Below are positions 23,696-35,900 of a stretch of DNA of 64,000 nucleotides, in pieces (positions within the stretch are counted from its first letter, which is position 1; every line of letters starts with the position of its first letter). The notes under the pieces were generated by a model. It did not search any database. It saw only the letters and a program-made list of their open reading frames with translations, and was not told the origin of the DNA. The DNA comes from Gentiana macrophylla (Eukaryota > Streptophyta > Magnoliopsida > Gentianales > Gentianaceae), in contig JAOBSW010000228.1 of the NCBI GenBank assembly GCA_026214975.1, positions 62,001 through 126,000 on the forward strand, given 5' to 3'. Position numbers and translations under genes: made by a program.

Positions 23696-24391
23696 TTCCT
23701 CCTAACACGATTGACAATCATAAATTGCGCCTCACTTGAAATAAAGGAGAGAAAAATTATTTTCTCGTTCTAGTCATTCCTAGGATTTTTCTTGTGCATA
23801 TTCGAGAAGGTTCTACGGCGAGGATCGACGTCCACCAGTCGTCTCTAGGAGATACAATCCGGAAGACTGCGGCTTCTCCCTTGGTCCATTATTTCTCATC
23901 TCTCTCTCCGGTTTGGGTAAAACTACTAACCTTCTTGTAGTTATTGATTATTTATGCGAATCAAATCGTGGTAAAATCGCATGCGAATTTATTCGTAGCT
24001 TCCGCTGTGCATGATCGAGCATCTCGATCGGTGCTGAGAATCAGAACTGACGATCCAATTATGGATCAGATCCGGATTCGGTTTCGTATATCCGACATGT
24101 GGTAGCAGAGCCAGGAGTTAAAGCGATTTTGCGATCATGATTGCATAATTAATTAATAAGGAGTGTAATAGAATAAAAATTGCATCTTTTAATTTAATTT
24201 ATGCGATTGAATGCTTGGTTGACGAGATGAATTTGGGTTGGTACCTGTTTACCGTTAGATCTATTTTAAACTCGGTTTTTTTGGGTATAGGAAATCAAGT
24301 AATTTAATTTTTCAATTTAATTTTCTGCAATATAATTTCAAGTCGGCCGAACCCTATTTATTAAATGGGACACGTTTTTTCATCAAACATG

Positions 24392-24461
24392 GAAGATGGC
24401 GCAATGGTCAAGGCACTGCATCACCAAACTGTAGACCTGAGTTTGAATCCCATTGGCTGTA
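24392..24461 (+). ncRNA. tRNA-like module, forward (second copy)
   Basis: Copy of 4361-4430; A box-like and B box-like segments and the T-run are kept, with two substitutions visible (ACTGCATC for ACTACATC, CCCATTGG for CCCCTTGG). Confidence 0.45.
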
Positions 24462-24535
24462 TTAAAATTTTTTTTGTTGTTATTTAAAATTTTTTCGGTA
24501 ACCTGTACGAAAAAAATAAAAATAAAAATAAAAAA

Positions 24536-24606
24536 GGGAGAGCAAGGAATTGAACTCGGGTGGTGATGAAGGAAAAAGAAGCTTCAACCATTTAAGCTAG
24601 AAGGAT
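24536..24606 (-). ncRNA. tRNA-like module, reverse (second copy)
   Basis: Copy of 4521-4592 with A box-like TAGCTTAAATGG and B box-like GAGTTCAATTCC intact on the minus strand. Confidence 0.42.
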
Positions 24607-27015
24607 TTTTATTGAAGATCTGGAGCAGAAAATTCTTATACCAGTCGGAGGCTACGCAATAATTTAGGTTTTATTTGTTTATTTAAAGATTAGATACGGG
24701 GGTATCAATGGTCCATCTCAATAGTTTACTTTTACGCATTTATTTTCATGTTTGATAATTTATGAGAGATAACCATGCCATGACATGCATCATATTCATG
24801 AATTCCACTCCTAGCATATGCATACATGTAGATAAATAATCGTGATATTAATTAGGCATGTATGAGACGTAATTAATTTAGATTAATTTAGGTAATTAAT
24901 TAAATAAATTAAAACGAACGGAATTTTTTCAGGATATAAAATTCACATGATAAAATAAAATTTACTCGGTAAATTTAATTTTGGGATCTAAAAATCTTTT
25001 GTGTATTTTAATTATGTAGTGACTACATAAAAGAATTTTAATAATTCAAAAATTGGAAAATCCGGAAAAGTTGGACACCAACTGAGCAAAAAGGTTCGAA
25101 AATTGGTTCGGGCGATCAAGCAGGGCCCGGCTCGACTCGACTTGTCCGTCGGTGTGGGGTTAGCCACGGGGTCCGGCAAGGTCAAGCTATCCGCGACTGA
25201 GGCTCAATGGGGCAACCTTAGCCCGATTTTCAACCCAAAGACACCGCACACGCGCGGCGTTAGCATCGAGTGCGGCAAGGTCAAGCTATCCGGCGAGTTT
25301 CGCTCAATGGGGCAGCCTTTGCCCGATTCATCCAGCAGTCGTATATGAACCAACGAAGAGGACAGGTCGGCTTAGCCAATCCCGACACCGTTCGGTGAAC
25401 TCGGTTTAAGCTCAGCCAGGGTTTAATACCGATAAGTTGGTGATTGCTTTCCAAGATTTATTATTTTCAAATTATTGAGATAAATTTCTACTATCCTAAA
25501 ATTTATCATGACGATATTAGGACTAGACAATTATTTTTAGTGAATTTTAGTTGTGTAGTGTCTACACAAGAAATCTCTGAATATTTGAAAAATTGGATAA
25601 TCATGAATAAGGTATCGCTAGTTAGATGATATTTGAAACCGATAAACTAGTGGGAGCTTTTAATTTTGTGATTTATTGTTTTTCGAATTATTAGAAAAAT
25701 TCATAATTCCTAATGTGTTAGGATTATAAAATTTTTGAAAATTCTAATTGTGTAGTGTCTACACAAAGATTTTATAAATCCGAAAAATTGGAAAGTCGTG
25801 AATAAGTGACACTAGTTAGACGGTATTTGAAACCGATGAACTAGTAGGAGTATTAATTTAAATATTCATGATTTATTATTTTTCGGATTGGAAAATCCTA
25901 ATAAGAATAACTAATTTTCAAAATAACGTGTGGGAGCGGGGAAGGTGACAACCGACCCCTCGGCCTCTATTGTTGACACAAGAACGTGAGAGAATGGTGA
26001 CGCCTCGTGCCGCTTTGATTTCGGCCCCCTATGGATGGACTTCACCGCTATCAAAATTCAAGGCTTGGTTTCCGAAAGGATAGGATTTTGAGTACTCGTT
26101 GGGTCATTGACCTACCCTACGGCGGAATACTCGGGGCGTACTTAAAAATCTGAAACAGTAGGTCACACTCACAAGGATATTTTAGGAAATATCTTGGCTG
26201 AAAAAGGAAGGTAATCAACAATTAAATAGGAGATGTTCGATTCTTAAATGGTTTAATTGTTGAGAGAGATTGTCTCAATTTAATCGTCACCTCTTTGACC
26301 TACCCTACGGAGGTACTGAGGTGTGAGATTAAATCCTTGGAATCGTAGGATAAACTGCATGCATGAAATTATTATATGTTGTGGTGTATGATTTTGATTT
26401 ATATTTCTGACAAAATTTATTTTCGCAACTACATATCATCTCAAGGTATCTAAACTGCTAAACATGATTAAAATTGACTAATAATGACTTCGTAAAATTG
26501 GAAAAGTAACAAGAATGTTGAACTCAATAATCGAGAATGCAATTTAATTTTTTGGAAGAGGATGTTCCTATTAAGCCTACAAACTTAAGTGACAAGTATG
26601 TCACTGCTGTCACTCGTGTTGAACGAGAGACAACCGATATTAGTTCAAAGATGACGATAATGATTTGATATGAATCTCACCAGACATCCCACAGTTCACG
26701 AGTAGTGACTACTCAAATGAACTGCTAGTTCATGGCCATTTCCTTTATGGAAAGCCAAGAATGGGAAGGTAAATGTCTAAAAGTGTAAGTAATCTAAACT
26801 AAATAAGTTAAAGGCTAAACCGAAATATTAATAAAAAGAAAATATAGGATAAGGAAAGTGATTTCGGATCACTAACCTATGAATCCTTAGAGACTTTCTT
26901 AACCGAGTAATTTTGACTCAGAAGCTAAAGTTCTTTTGTAAGAACAAGGTAGCTGGGCATTCATGATGAAGGGTAGACAACGGGCAGTTATTTCAGCTAA
27001 GATAGTGGGAGTGAT

Positions 27016-28545
27016 TGTTCAGGGTGAATTTATACGATTTATATTGATATATTTTATGATAATTTCCCTCATATTTGTATAATTTACATAAGAAACGAGT
27101 GTTTAATGGAATTATTGAGTAAATGAGGTTTTTAATGAGTTATTCACAAAATAGGTTAATTTTGGTGTTTTAATTTTGATTTTATGATTATTTGGATGAT
27201 ATTACGTTTTACGATGTTTTAATGTGTTATAAGTACATGTTTGATGCTCAAATGATGATCAAAAAGAGATAAGAGTCGAATTACATTGATGATAGAAGAG
27301 ATAAGTATGGAAAAATCAAGATTAAGTCAATCCTGGACTGGCGTCCAGAAGCTTGAACTGGCGTCCAGGAGGAGAAATTTGGTTCAGGATGTTCAGATTT
27401 TTAGTGAACGAGCGTCCAATTTAATATAGGACGGGCGTCTGATCATGACTCGGCCCGATTCGAAGATTTCAAGCAGAATGGACGGGCGTCCAACACTCTG
27501 GACGGGCGTCCATACGCCGACTTCTGCCAAACCGACTTTGTTTCCTATAAATACTTGCTGTTTTTCCACATCATTGATACCATATACTCATTACTCAAAA
27601 CCCTAAACCTAGGGGCGCTTTTAGGTGTGTTTTACACTTTTTATTCCAGTTTTATGATTCAAATTCTAGATTAAAATTAGTAGTTTTTATGTACTTTTCT
27701 TCTACAATCTCAAGTTGCAAGAGGATGTTTAGAGGCTAAGCCTTCATCAAACGAGCATTGTGAAGCCTATCCAACACGTTTTGATTCCGTTTCTTCGATT
27801 ATATTGTGAGTTTTTATCTAAAGTTGTTTCCTTTATCATGTTTTATATTGTTCATTGCAATTATATCGAAAGATGTGCATGTTTGATTGCTTTATGTTGA
27901 TGAAAGTCATATAAACATTAGATCACCGTGATAAGGAATAGATGTTTAATCTATATAACGAGAGTTAATAGGTTAGATTTCTAGGTTACAAACGTTAAAG
28001 TTTACACCTTTAATTAGTAAAGTCGTTAATCTTTAAATCGAAAGATATAGATTAATAGGTGAACTATCTAAGAAATTAGGGTTCATGTTTTAGACAAGGT
28101 GAAATCACAAATTGGTTAGAAAACACAATATAATCAAGATAGGAGTTGATACTTGTTAGGATAGGTGGAGCAATCGCTCGTTTGTTCGTTACAATTTGAA
28201 TTTAATCCCTTAAAACTTGAGTTGTTTAGTTTAGTCAAATCTCCTTATTGCATCTTAGTTTTAGTTTAAATTGTTCGCAACCCGTATCTTCCCTGGCTTT
28301 AGATTCATTCTTCTGTCCAGTTTTACATTCGTGTTATCTTTACTTTCAGTCTCGTTTAGTTTTATTCGCTGTTTAGGTTAGTTTTCGTGACATAGTTAGT
28401 TAGACAAAAACTAGGATTAACAATCGTCAGTTCCCCATAAGATCGACCCGGTATCAACCGCTTTACTACGATCCTTGCACTTGAGGTAAGCCGGATTTAT
28501 AAATATTATTACTTGTTTATTTTGCATTAGATAAATCCGTGAACG
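27016..28545 (+). repeat. Gypsy A 3' LTR
   Basis: 1530 bp, TGTTCAGGGTGAATTT to GTGAACG; the final A of the 5' copy is G here. An extra TGGACGGGCGTCCA unit lies at 27479-27512. TATAAATA near 27545. It is followed by TSD GTGAT. Confidence 0.9.
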
Positions 28546-28550
28546 GTGAT
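28546..28550. repeat. TSD GTGAT, right copy, gypsy A
   Basis: Follows the 3' LTR if its last base is read as mutated A to G; equals 6999-7003. Confidence 0.8.
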
Positions 28551-30956
28551 ATAAGGATACAAATTTCGGATTTAAATCATTGAGTATCGCAGAAACTTAA
28601 TTTCTGTTTTCAGATTTATTGGAACGATTGGATTCACTTTCAAACCGATAATATAGTTGCCTTAAAGAAAGTGAATATGACATTTGTATACGATTCTGAG
28701 ACTCGGACTTTTGTTTGATAAATTCAGAACCACCAAGTAATGCTGAAAAGGTATATGTAACACATTATAAGCTATTAAGACAAATGGTTTCCGTATTTAG
28801 ATAAACGATTCTTCAGTATCTATTAATTAGTGCATATATCCTAAAGATAAAATCTGAAGACTGGCTAAGGGTGATTCCTATCTCCCAGTCTAAGAACACT
28901 ATCTCAAAGGAAAAATTACTAAGTAACCTTTCAATTAGGAAATGGTAATAGAGCTAAAGAAGTATTATAGCTTGTTCATATTGACCTTCGGGGTCTTATG
29001 AAGGATACAAGCTAGTGGGAGTTTTTTAGTAATAGACATTTTGTGTAACGACTACTCGAAATGCTGAATAGTTTATCAAAATATTTGGAGGAATCTCTGA
29101 TATTACCAGAGAAAGAGTATTCCATGCTCATATATAGGCCATAGCATAGTACTTGGAACTGATGCTCGGCCTACCTCCGAGTGAAACGATTTCACTGAAA
29201 GGATAAACCATGTATTGTCTTGTATAGTTATTGATATGCTATATTACACTGCTTAACTCAATTAAGATATTGATTGCAAAATAACGGTTTACATTGTTAT
29301 GCAATACCGAGGAGTCTACCTAGAAGATAATTATTAATTTGTAGGTAAGGAGTGAAGTAAATTTACTCCACTTCCGCAAATAGAGGCATTTAGCATTTAT
29401 GCTTGAAGGTAGGAATGCAGATTTTGCATACACGTTCAAATGTTGATTGATCGTGAAATATCTTAATACAATGAGTGAAGGTTGGTTATAAGATTCTGAG
29501 GATCGGATAATGACGGTTGTACTATCGCACCCTTTTTGAAAGAATGTTTAAATAACAACCTTGGACCTTGAAGTAAAGATACTCAAGGCAAGCATTATCG
29601 ATTTAATCAGACCACATCCAACATTGGTTGTTGGGGATTACACTGATAAATACTACTTATACTATATCAGAATATCAATCCACCCAAATGCAGTGGGAGT
29701 ATGGTTTAACCATTGACTCGCTGTGATTATGTAGTCTCTACAGTCTGTTTGGGGTGATTGATCACCTATGGTCCTTCTGGAAGGACTGTATAGGATTCTG
29801 ATAAAATAAGGTTGGTTTAAAGCCATATACCTGTAAATGGAGTTTTGGTACTCCAGGTCTGTTCATACTCCTGTAGAACCACCTGAGTATCTCAGGCCCA
29901 GCGGTAGAAATTGGATCTAAATGGAAAACAGTTGAATGAATGAGAAAGTTTATCTTTCTAAGCAAAGCCAAGTGGTTTTAGGGGTAACTCCCTGAGAAGT
30001 AGACAGTTAAACAGGGGTGATGCCTTGAAAATTTCTCACCACTCAGCCTTGCTTGACTCTATGGAAAGCAGAAAGATTAACTGGGGTGATGCCCTGAAAC
30101 TTTCTTGCCGTACAATGGAGCTTAGATTCATTCGGAACGGAAGGGTTTTATCTTAAAGCCAATGGTAGATTGACTGCCTATGCTTATATCCATCGGTGGA
30201 TTAAAGTAAACCTTCAGGTCATTAAAATTCACATGTTTTGAAATGTGTGGGCTTGACCAGAATATTGATGAGTCTTTTGTAGACCAGAGAATCAATATTG
30301 GTAAAGTAGTAGCCGTTAGTGCTTATAAAAGATTACACTGCAAAGGTTGGGAACAACTTGAGTGTGTTATCTGAAGTCAAGAACTGACGAGCCAAAGCTT
30401 CTCTGAATCAGAGAAGTGGACTATATTGTTAGAATTTGATTCGGTCGAATTCATGAGAGCAAGTTGTTGGCAATATCCCATCCATCTTATTGGTTAAAGA
30501 TGGTAAAGAATTTTCGAATACAGAATTCAACGAGAGGTTTCCTACCCAACCCCTCACGGAATAATTATCATAGTCTTCGGATATAGAGAAAATGGGATAT
30601 ATTCTCTTTTGGATAGAGAAAGTCAGGTTATTAAAAGTCAATAAAAGTCGAGTCTTGGATTCGGACGTTGAAAGCAGTATAGTGCATCCTCAAGTATCTT
30701 GAGAGAACGAGGAATCGTATGCTTGTCCGTTCGGGTGCGAACCTGAGTGTTGTTGACAACACTGATTCTGAAGTCGGATTAAGGATGATCGTGAATCGAT
30801 CTCAGGCTCAGTGTTTACTCATAGTGATGGAGCTATAGTCTGGAGCAATCCAGCACTGCCAATTTGACTCTATTAGTCGAATACATAGCAGCTTTCGGAG
30901 CAGCTAAATAGGCAGTGTGGCTTGAGAAGTTCTTTGTTGGATTGGGAAGTGAATCC
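28551..30956 (+). pseudogene. L pol relic (integrase-like and RNase H-like fragments)
   Basis: No long ORF survives, but copia pol can be traced on the plus strand. Near 28965-29000 the translation LVHIDLRGLMKDTS resembles the start of the integrase core. At about 30688-30950, ILKYL, RTRNRMLV, SGANLSVV, a TDSE relic, an IVWS-like block, AEYIAA-like and VWLEKF-like blocks follow the order of copia RNase H. A short repeated phrase, GGGGTGATGCC, occurs at 30014 and 30083. The rest is too decayed to assign. Confidence 0.6.
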
Positions 30957-32927
30957 TGTTAGGAAATCTACGCGGGAACGCAGCGGAATTCAAAAATTTT
31001 TTTCCTATCGACCCAAGATCGACTTCGTTTAAGCAATAAACAAACGAGTTAGTAGACGGTGGTTACCTTGGTTGATCTAAAAGATCGACGCTTTGACCGT
31101 CTAAGGAGAGTAGTTACGCATAGAGCCGCCCAAGTGTTCGGCCTCTACCGCTAGTCCACACGAACGCCCGCTGAGAATCCCATCATGGATTGCTATTGGA
31201 AAACTCCGGTTGCTAGACCGGCCTTTTCCCCCTCTCTCCAACTCTCATAGGATGCTCTCTAATTTTACACAAGAACTATTAGCTCTTGGAATTATGATGA
31301 TCAAAGAGCTTGACACCCACCTCTTATTTATAGTAGAAGTGGCGCCCCAAATAGAGTAGAAAGGAAGAAAACATTTTTCCAATAAAATAAGGAAAATATA
31401 ATTGATTGATTTATCTCATTTATTATAATATCTCATATCAAATAAATCTAGGATATTGTCAATATCTTATATTGAATATTCCCAAGATATTGTCAAAATC
31501 TAATATTGACAATATTTATCTTTTATTATATTACCATAAATCAATTTACACATGTGTATATATCACATATATATAAATCTATACATATTATATGTGCACA
31601 CTAAATTAGTGCGCATGTACATCTCAAATGTACTTCACACACGCATGTGTGTATAATATATATAATATTAATATCTTATATTAATATATGGTAACACCAT
31701 TAATTAAATTGCACAATCCAAGTGTATCTTATACACTCCAAAATTTATACCTTTAGCCAATAAATTGGCATCGGAATATTCTTTAATTAATCAATATTAT
31801 TAATATCATGTATTTAATTTATTCAAAATAAATAAATACCACCATATTAATTTACCACTATAACCCTTATAGTCTCGAGATAAACTTTCCTTATTTGGTT
31901 ATCATCTATAACCACATTTTAATCCGACTAGATGTTCATATGTGTGTGACCCGATAGGCTTCGAATATGTTGGCCGTAGACACAAAGTGCAAATTACGAA
32001 AATGCCCTTCATGCCTAACGATCACGGGATAGCGTCTAGCAACACACCGTGACCCCAATCATCGGAAGAGTCAAATGCAATGACTACTACCTTTCATGTG
32101 AAAGCGATTACCGTGTAACTTACAATCCTATCATTTGTAATAATATCCATACGGTCGTTAGTCGAGTGTCAAAACATCAACGACCGTATCTTATAACTGG
32201 ATATCATGCTCTCTCGAAGTAACTCGTTTACTCCCACTTTGCAAAGATTCACGAGTAAGACATTCCTTATAAGAAGGCCATTTCGGATATTCGATCCCAA
32301 TCATAGGATACGCGATTCCCGGACGACCAATCACGTATACTCCGCGATGCTTGATATCATACCCAATCACTACCGCATGATCGCCCGTGGCTGGGGAAAC
32401 CTCAATAGTGTCAAAGCATGACAATCCACACCGTGATGCCATGAAGACTCGGTCTTAAAGATAATTACACAACCGCCACATAGTGCGACACTTTTATCTG
32501 TGTAAGTGGGTCGAGTCTAACGTCGCATTCTCTAATACACGCCCACGCATACGGTCCAAGTGTCTCTACACTTCGATAGACGAGATTTATCCCTGCCCTT
32601 AAAGACATAAGACATCTAATACGTGCTAGTCTGTTTATACTCTCAATGCCCTGTTTAATAGTACATCAGCCTAGAGACATTTAAGTATCAAACTTATTAA
32701 AGTGATTAGAGATCTCATCAACCATAATCGCCTATCATGGTTTCTCTATCACGATTTAATACTAAGGGCGTTGTCACATAACAATTCATAATTGGTTCTT
32801 TAAAAGAACATATATATGACAACATAAAAGCCATTTTATATATGTATAAACATAAAGAAATAGTAGAAATGATCCGACCCGGTCGGATCCGGTCCAACCC
32901 GATTGGGTTTAGGACACTATTTCAACA
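30957..32927 (-). repeat. Copia C 3' LTR
   Basis: 1971 bp; plus-strand ends TGTTAGGAAATC and TATTTCAACA. On the minus strand it starts TGTTGAAATAGTGTCC. TATAAATA (minus) at 31325-31332. A strongly AT-rich, alternating stretch lies at 31540-31690. Confidence 0.9.
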
Positions 32928-35900
32928 ATCTCCCACTTGGCCTAAAACCAATCACTCGTACACACGAGACCAAGTTGAAATACAAGAATCTCATGCAATA
33001 CTACGCAACCAGACCCTAGCCATAAGCGGATCACTATCCACGGGGACTCGAGACTATCTCCATATCACGTTCCAAATGACCAAGTCAAAGGAACCGCCTC
33101 AACACACACGCCAATCTCGGCGAGACCCTGGTCCTTGCTTCAAGCAATGAATCCACTTACTATATCAACTATATAGAAAAGGTGGAAGAACCGTATAAGG
33201 TTCGAGGAATGAACCTTCTAGATCCATGTATCTTTGCTCATTTGCGCCTCTAAGGCACTACTATGTTTTGGCTCGGTTGTAGAATTTACTGATGACCCAT
33301 AGGCTAGAACATTTCCACTCTCACTGTATCACTTGATCAAAGTGATTGCAAAACCAGCATGATAGCTCCCACTCGCTTCATAAGACTCGGGATATACGTC
33401 TGTATATCTACGTTTATTTAATTCCAAGTTTCAATAAACTAGGAAACTTTCCTTAACTTGTTTAAGGATGTTCTCGACATTCTCCAGATTTACTTTCACA
33501 CTTGCTCATGACTATTCATGAAGTATGAACATCCGGCATTTCCTTTATGATGGTTTCCATCGCAGTAGCGAAGGAAACCTTCCATAAGCATCATCTTTCA
33601 CCTCATCTTTAGCACTAACATCCTAACATAGATAGATCTTGAGAACACCGGCTAGCAGCATCTCCTTTCGTGATCTATGCTAAACTCCTTTTAGCATCAC
33701 ATCTATATAGGTAAACTATAATCTAACAGCAGTTAAATCTATCACTATAGATTCTTATTTCTAAAATAAGAATCGCTAATCCAAGTGCTTTCAGTAAAGA
33801 CCTTGAACTACCAAACATTAATTGATCGTGATGACATGGGGTGATAATTCTCGAGAGAGATATATAATACCTTACTCAAAAATCGTAACACACTCCCACT
33901 ATCCATCTTGCACATGAGGCATATCCTTCTTTTGACTAAATCAAACTCCTTTGATTATCAAACAAAGAAATTGTCTAGAGAAACTTTTTTTGAGTCCATA
34001 AATGGATCTCGTGGGCTTACATATCATGTTATTGTCTATGAACATTGAGCTGTCTGCCCAACGTCTTCAACACTATCATATAGTCATGATACGAAGTTAT
34101 AACAAGCTGGGCACAGCTGGCAACATAAAGATAATTACAAGGTCTACACCTCATACCCTTCAGCCGTCACTATAGCCTTATGGTAATCATATTACTATCC
34201 ATGTCACCCTTTCAGGGACACTCCCCTTAGGTAAGACAGACTAGGTTCACAACTTGGTTGTCACTGATGGAATCTAATTCAGATATTATGGCTCTTATCC
34301 ATATCTCTCAATCTTGCCTTTCAAACATTCCTTCATTAGTCGTGAGATATTCATTCATCAAGATGAACATACCAGCAGCCCCTTTTGGGCTTGAGGTTAT
34401 CCACAGACTTACAGAACTTTTGTGTGCACTTGAGCGAGTGTTGTACACCTCATCGCTATCGGCGGCGCCGCTCTCACGTTCCTATGGTTGAATATCTCTT
34501 GTGGTTCTCAAACTACCTTTGAGATTTAAATCTACTCCCACTTTGTTTCTTTTGGAAGAAACACTTCCTCTAGAAGACGACATGTTTGGAGACAAACATT
34601 TTGCTCATGGACAAGTAAACAATATCTAGCGACTTGCTAAGATATTCCACAAAGTTGCATAGGTCGTACTGGGCTCCAAGCCTTTCTGACTTTGCCTATG
34701 ACAACCTCAAATCATCGGTTAAGAAAGATTCGACATTATCCCCTTCCATATCTAATATGGAATTTATTCAACCTTTATTCTTTGGAACTAGGTTAAGTAT
34801 AAGGGCACTATCCCGAAACGGGTAAGGGATACATCGCATGGCTTGCGTCACACCTTTATCATATAATGTGTTATTTCCATTTTGGGAACACAATCTAATT
34901 GCATATCCAAATGATGGTATCCTTCAAGGGAGAATCTTATTTCTTTTCAGACGACTTCTGAAACACCCTTCAGGTATTAATTACTTCAATCCAATTGAAG
35001 ATTAATTCCTAAGTAGCTCATCAATCTCATATTCGTACTAGCTCGAACTTTTCGGGCTTTCTGAATTATGCACTTCACTGAGTACATTCAACTATTTCTA
35101 AAATAGTGATAGAGATTAACAAACAATTATTTGTGGCATTAATTGTCACAAGCCAACAAACATCGGTATGTTTAGGCTTTAGACAATTTTTCTAGATTTT
35201 ACAACCTTTTCATAAAAGGGTATTTTAGTCATCTTTAGATAAGATACGTATTATCCACAAGATTCATAATCATATGGTTCAACATCATCAGAATGACGTT
35301 TAATTACACGCTTCCCTTCCAGAGAGACTATGTCTAGAACAACCACAAATATTAAGGATAACAGCCACACAAATATTTAGTTGAGATCTCATAACATATA
35401 TCAACTATATAGTGACAACAAGATCTAGTATGTTAGGTTTGATGACCTTCCAACTTTATCAGAATAACATTTATTCTTTACAATTGAATGTGTCTACTAA
35501 ATCCTAACAAATAACTGAACTTGTGTCCTTCATAAGAACCGGAACATAATAACATTTATTTAGTTCCCTTATCAGTTTACTAGATCCAGAATGTGGTAAG
35601 TGTTACAACGTTTGCTTCACCTTTCCATATCTGTATTTAATCTTTCTAATTTAATCACACTCGCAAGATATCATATATCTAAGAGTTGACATGAAGATAG
35701 ATTTATCTCAACTCACTTGCCTATAATAGAAACTTCAATAAGTTCTCTATTTAAGCACATGCCCTAAATTTCCCTTTTAATCCTTCAAGCACTTGTAAAT
35801 ATTTCTTGGTGTAGTCTTCATAAGACTTAAGAAAGATCACAAGAGCTATGTCTTTGATTTCTTTCATAAAGAAAATCTAAAGTTTATTAAATAGTTTATT

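Larger units (their letters stand above)
23696..27015 (+). repeat. Copy of gypsy A's own 5' flank (L LTR end, PBS, leader)
   Basis: Matches 3653-7003 throughout, and runs without break into the 3' LTR just as the original runs into the 5' LTR. It starts inside L's LTR, 13 bases after the first base of the TATA box. It carries L's LTR end and PBS (about 24100), both tRNA-like modules, the direct and tandem repeats, and AGTGGGAGTGAT before the LTR. Scattered indels and substitutions separate the two copies, for example a 15-bp loss near 23777. Confidence 0.92.
7004..28545 (+). mobile_element. Gypsy A: Athila-type Ty3/gypsy element with B inside and a rearranged 3' part
   Basis: 5' LTR 7004-8514, tRNA-Asp-type PBS 8521-8538, gag, protease, RT, RNase H and integrase 9093-15239, 3' non-coding 15240-16082 plus 23169-23695, then 3' LTR 27016-28545, with outer TSD GTGAT. 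The Athila assignment rests on the PBS, the DLGAS protease and domain order. Two intrusions break it: element B at 16083, and a 3.3-kb copy of its own 5' flank (23696-27015) before the 3' LTR. Confidence 0.88.

Noticed and set aside
31540..31690. Replication origin or satellite
   Set aside because: An AT-rich alternating stretch in both C LTRs; no higher-order repeat, so ordinary LTR sequence.
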